Assembly: GCA_902806365.1 (NCBI GenBank)
Contig: CADCWJ010000341.1
Span: 1 to 7,777, forward strand
Direction: 5' to 3'
Source of the DNA: an uncultured Thermomicrobiales bacterium
GTDB lineage: Bacteria; Chloroflexota; Chloroflexia; Thermomicrobiales; UBA6265
DNA length: 7,777 nucleotides
The notes beneath the pieces were generated by a model. That model made no database searches. It saw only the letters and a list, made by a program, of their open reading frames with translations, and was not told the DNA's origin. Positions 6,245-7,777 of this stretch are shown here, piece by piece. The position numbers and the translations under genes are program-made. Every line of letters starts with the position of its first letter. Within the stretch, counting starts at the first letter, position 1.

Positions 6245-7459
6245 TCAGGCGTGGCTCTCGGCAGGCATGGTTGGAGCCGTGACCGGGGCGTCCGCTCGCT
6301 GCTGAAGCAGGAGGACGAGGCCGATCACAACGAGCACACCCGCGGTCACCGTCCAGCCGATCGCGCCGAGCCCCATTCGTGCGGAAAGCAGACCGGCAAT
6401 TGTCGGCAGCACGGCCCCGCTAAGCACGGCAGCGCTGACCTGGAAGCCGATCGCGTGCATCGCCACGTTGGTCCCGAGCCGGGCCGGGGTAAGCGACATC
6501 AGGGTCGGAAACATCGGCCCCTCGCAGAGCCCGAGCACGATCAGGCCGGCGATCGCGAGCTGGGCGCTGTCCCGGGTCAGCAGGAGCGCGCCGAGCAGCA
6601 TTCCCCACGAGCTGAAGCGCACGAGGCGGGCGTCGCCCAGGCGGCGCGAGAACGAACCGAGCAGCAACCGTCCCGTGGCCATCGCTCCCCAGTAGAGGCC
6701 GACCCAGACCCCCGCCGGACCCGCGTCGATCCCGAGTCGCTCGACGAGCAGGGTGTATCCCCAGGACCCGGCAGTGAACTCGACACCGGTGACGAAGAAG
6801 AACGTGAGCACCTGGAGCCAGACGAGTGGCATCCGCACGATCACGGCGACCGGCGCGGACGGCTCGCGCACCGTGCCGTTCGGATCATCGCGGTGTCGGA
6901 CCGACCAGATCGCGCGCGTGAGCAGGAAGGCGATCGCCATCAGGAGGACGACGGTGCCGACGATGGCGTAGCCCCAGCGCCAGGAAACGTTGCCCGAGAT
7001 CACCGCCGCCATGATGAACGGGCCGATCATCGCACCAAATCCGAAGAAGGCGTGGAGCAGGTTCATCACGCGGGTCGAGAAGTTCTCGGCCGCGTAAAAG
7101 TTGAGGCCAGCGTCGACCGCGCCCGAGCTCAGGCCGATCAGCAGGGCCATCCCGAGCACGACCAGGAAGACCGGGGCGATCGCGTAGCCGAACAGGCCGA
7201 CGCTCGCCATTGCCGTGCTGAGCACGAGCAGGCGGCCAAGACCGAGCGCTTCGATCGCGCGACCGGAGACGAGCCCGGAGGCGAAGTACCCCGTGCCGGA
7301 AGCGAAGAGAACCGCACCGAGCGTCTCCCGCGAGAGTCCGAACGTCGACCGGATCGAGGGCCAGGCCACCCCGAGCACGGCGTCGGGAAAGCCGATGCTG
7401 ACGAACGCCAGCAGGGCGACCAGGATCGTCAGGGTGGAAGCAGAACGTCTAGCGAGCAT
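6245..7459 (-). CDS. MFS transporter, FucP-like permease
   Basis: A 404-residue membrane protein with about twelve hydrophobic helices. Helix 1 carries IGFPDAVLGVAWPS (about 22-35), with the acidic residue D26 within the membrane. This pattern and the later GLSSGAVDAGLNFYAAEN and NLLHAFFGFGAMIGP blocks (about 110-150) are typical of the fucose permease-like branch (COG0738) of MFS. The two six-helix halves are joined by a charged, Pro-rich loop (roughly residues 185-210). The FucP group mostly takes up sugars by proton symport, but many bacterial members have unknown cargo, so sugar uptake is only a guess. The start is ATG 7459; the ribosome site is weak (only a GGA eight bases upstream). Upstream on the same strand is a DAHP synthase gene, 101 bp away, and downstream is the second MFS gene. 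The two MFS proteins do not resemble each other beyond the common fold. Confidence 0.89.
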   Translation of the reverse strand: MLARRSASTLTILVALLAFVSIGFPDAVLGVAWPSIRSTFGLSRETLGAVLFASGTGYFASGLVSGRAIEALGLGRLLVLSTAMASVGLFGYAIAPVFLVVLGMALLIGLSSGAVDAGLNFYAAENFSTRVMNLLHAFFGFGAMIGPFIMAAVISGNVSWRWGYAIVGTVVLLMAIAFLLTRAIWSVRHRDDPNGTVREPSAPVAVIVRMPLVWLQVLTFFFVTGVEFTAGSWGYTLLVERLGIDAGPAGVWVGLYWGAMATGRLLLGSFSRRLGDARLVRFSSWGMLLGALLLTRDSAQLAIAGLIVLGLCEGPMFPTLMSLTPARLGTNVAMHAIGFQVSAAVLSGAVLPTIAGLLSARMGLGAIGWTVTAGVLVVIGLVLLLQQRADAPVTAPTMPAESHA

Positions 7460-7560
7460 CGGGGCATCCAGACAGCTCGCCGGTATGGAGCTTCCAGCGG
7501 TTCAGGCGATGGTGACTGGAGTTCGCGCAGACGTTCAGCCCGCGAGCGTGGGGGACGGGG

Positions 7561-7777
7561 TCAGACCGCGGCAACCGAGGGCAGGGGCAGGGAGCGTCCG
7601 ACCGCCGCGGCCACCGCCGCCAGCCGCGGCATCAGGTCGCCGAACTCGGCCACGTCCAGCGACTGGGCCCCGTCCGACAGGGCATGGTCCGGGCTCGGGT
7701 GGACCTCGATCATCAGCCCGTCCGCCCCCGCCGCGATCCCCGCCCGCGCCAGTGCCCCGACCAACGCCCGCTTGCCC
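7561..7777 (-). CDS. aroF: DAHP synthase (3-deoxy-7-phosphoheptulonate synthase), C-terminal part
   Basis: The frame enters from the right edge and stops at TGA (7561-7563 on the minus strand), giving the last 71 residues. The segment GKRALVGALARAGIAAGADG, then LMIEVHPSPDHALSDGAQSL, matches the conserved C-terminal block of type I-beta DAHP synthases (the KDO8P synthase-like group, as in Bacillus AroA and Thermotoga AroF). There the EVHP and SDG residues line the active site. The enzyme condenses phosphoenolpyruvate with erythrose 4-phosphate, the first step of the shikimate pathway. The TTG at 7764 is an internal leucine codon, not a start. The last eleven residues (SLPLPSVAAV and neighbours) are a variable tail. 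Any N-terminal regulatory domain is outside the window. It is upstream of, and co-directional with, the two MFS genes, but the 101-bp gap leaves operon membership open. Confidence 0.9.
   Translation of the reverse strand, partial: GKRALVGALARAGIAAGADGLMIEVHPSPDHALSDGAQSLDVAEFGDLMPRLAAVAAAVGRSLPLPSVAAV

Noticed and set aside
1..7777. CRISPR array, tRNA or rRNA genes, insertion sequence ends, prophage genes
   Set aside because: I looked for regularly spaced repeats, cloverleaf-like segments, transposase motifs and terminal inverted repeats on both strands and saw none.

Overview
This GC-rich window looks like ordinary chromosome from a bacterium of the Chloroflexota, probably class Thermomicrobia (Sphaerobacter-like). 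That placement is inference. It rests on the base composition, strong GGAGG-type ribosome sites, and an exported ferritin-like protein with a Thr/Pro/Ala/Asp-rich linker of the 'ATPAADS' kind, common in secreted proteins of that group. No rRNA, tRNA, CRISPR array, insertion sequence, integrase or phage gene is visible.

Layout. Positions 1-1241 (+) hold two tandem ferritin-like (Ferritin_2 type) genes. The first is cut by the window start. The second is complete, has a twin-arginine signal, and is followed by a probable intrinsic terminator. Positions 1328-1665 are a gap with no convincing gene. Next comes a divergent pair: a COG1926-type phosphoribosyltransferase (1666-2376, -) and a metallo-beta-lactamase-fold hydrolase (2492-3322, +). 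An endonuclease III family DNA glycosylase (3511-4176, -) converges on the hydrolase and is divergent from a small P-loop kinase-like protein (4378-4893, +). A possible 14-codon leader frame with the best ribosome site in the region overlaps the start of that kinase gene.

The right part is all on the minus strand. In transcription order it holds the 3' end of a DAHP synthase gene (shikimate pathway, cut by the window end), a FucP-like MFS permease (7459-6245), and, 38 bp downstream, a DHA3/MFS_3-type MFS exporter (6206-4944). The two transporter genes probably share a transcript. They belong to different MFS branches, so they are not a recent duplication.

The genes do not form one recognisable pathway. 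Themes are iron or oxidative protection outside the membrane (ferritin-like pair), DNA base repair (Nth), and small-molecule modification and transport (kinase, MFS pair). I found no clear undescribed system. The points most worth checking are the leader frame coupled to the kinase gene, the conserved exported ferritin-like tandem, and an Arg in place of the usual Gln in the Nth catalytic-domain motif.
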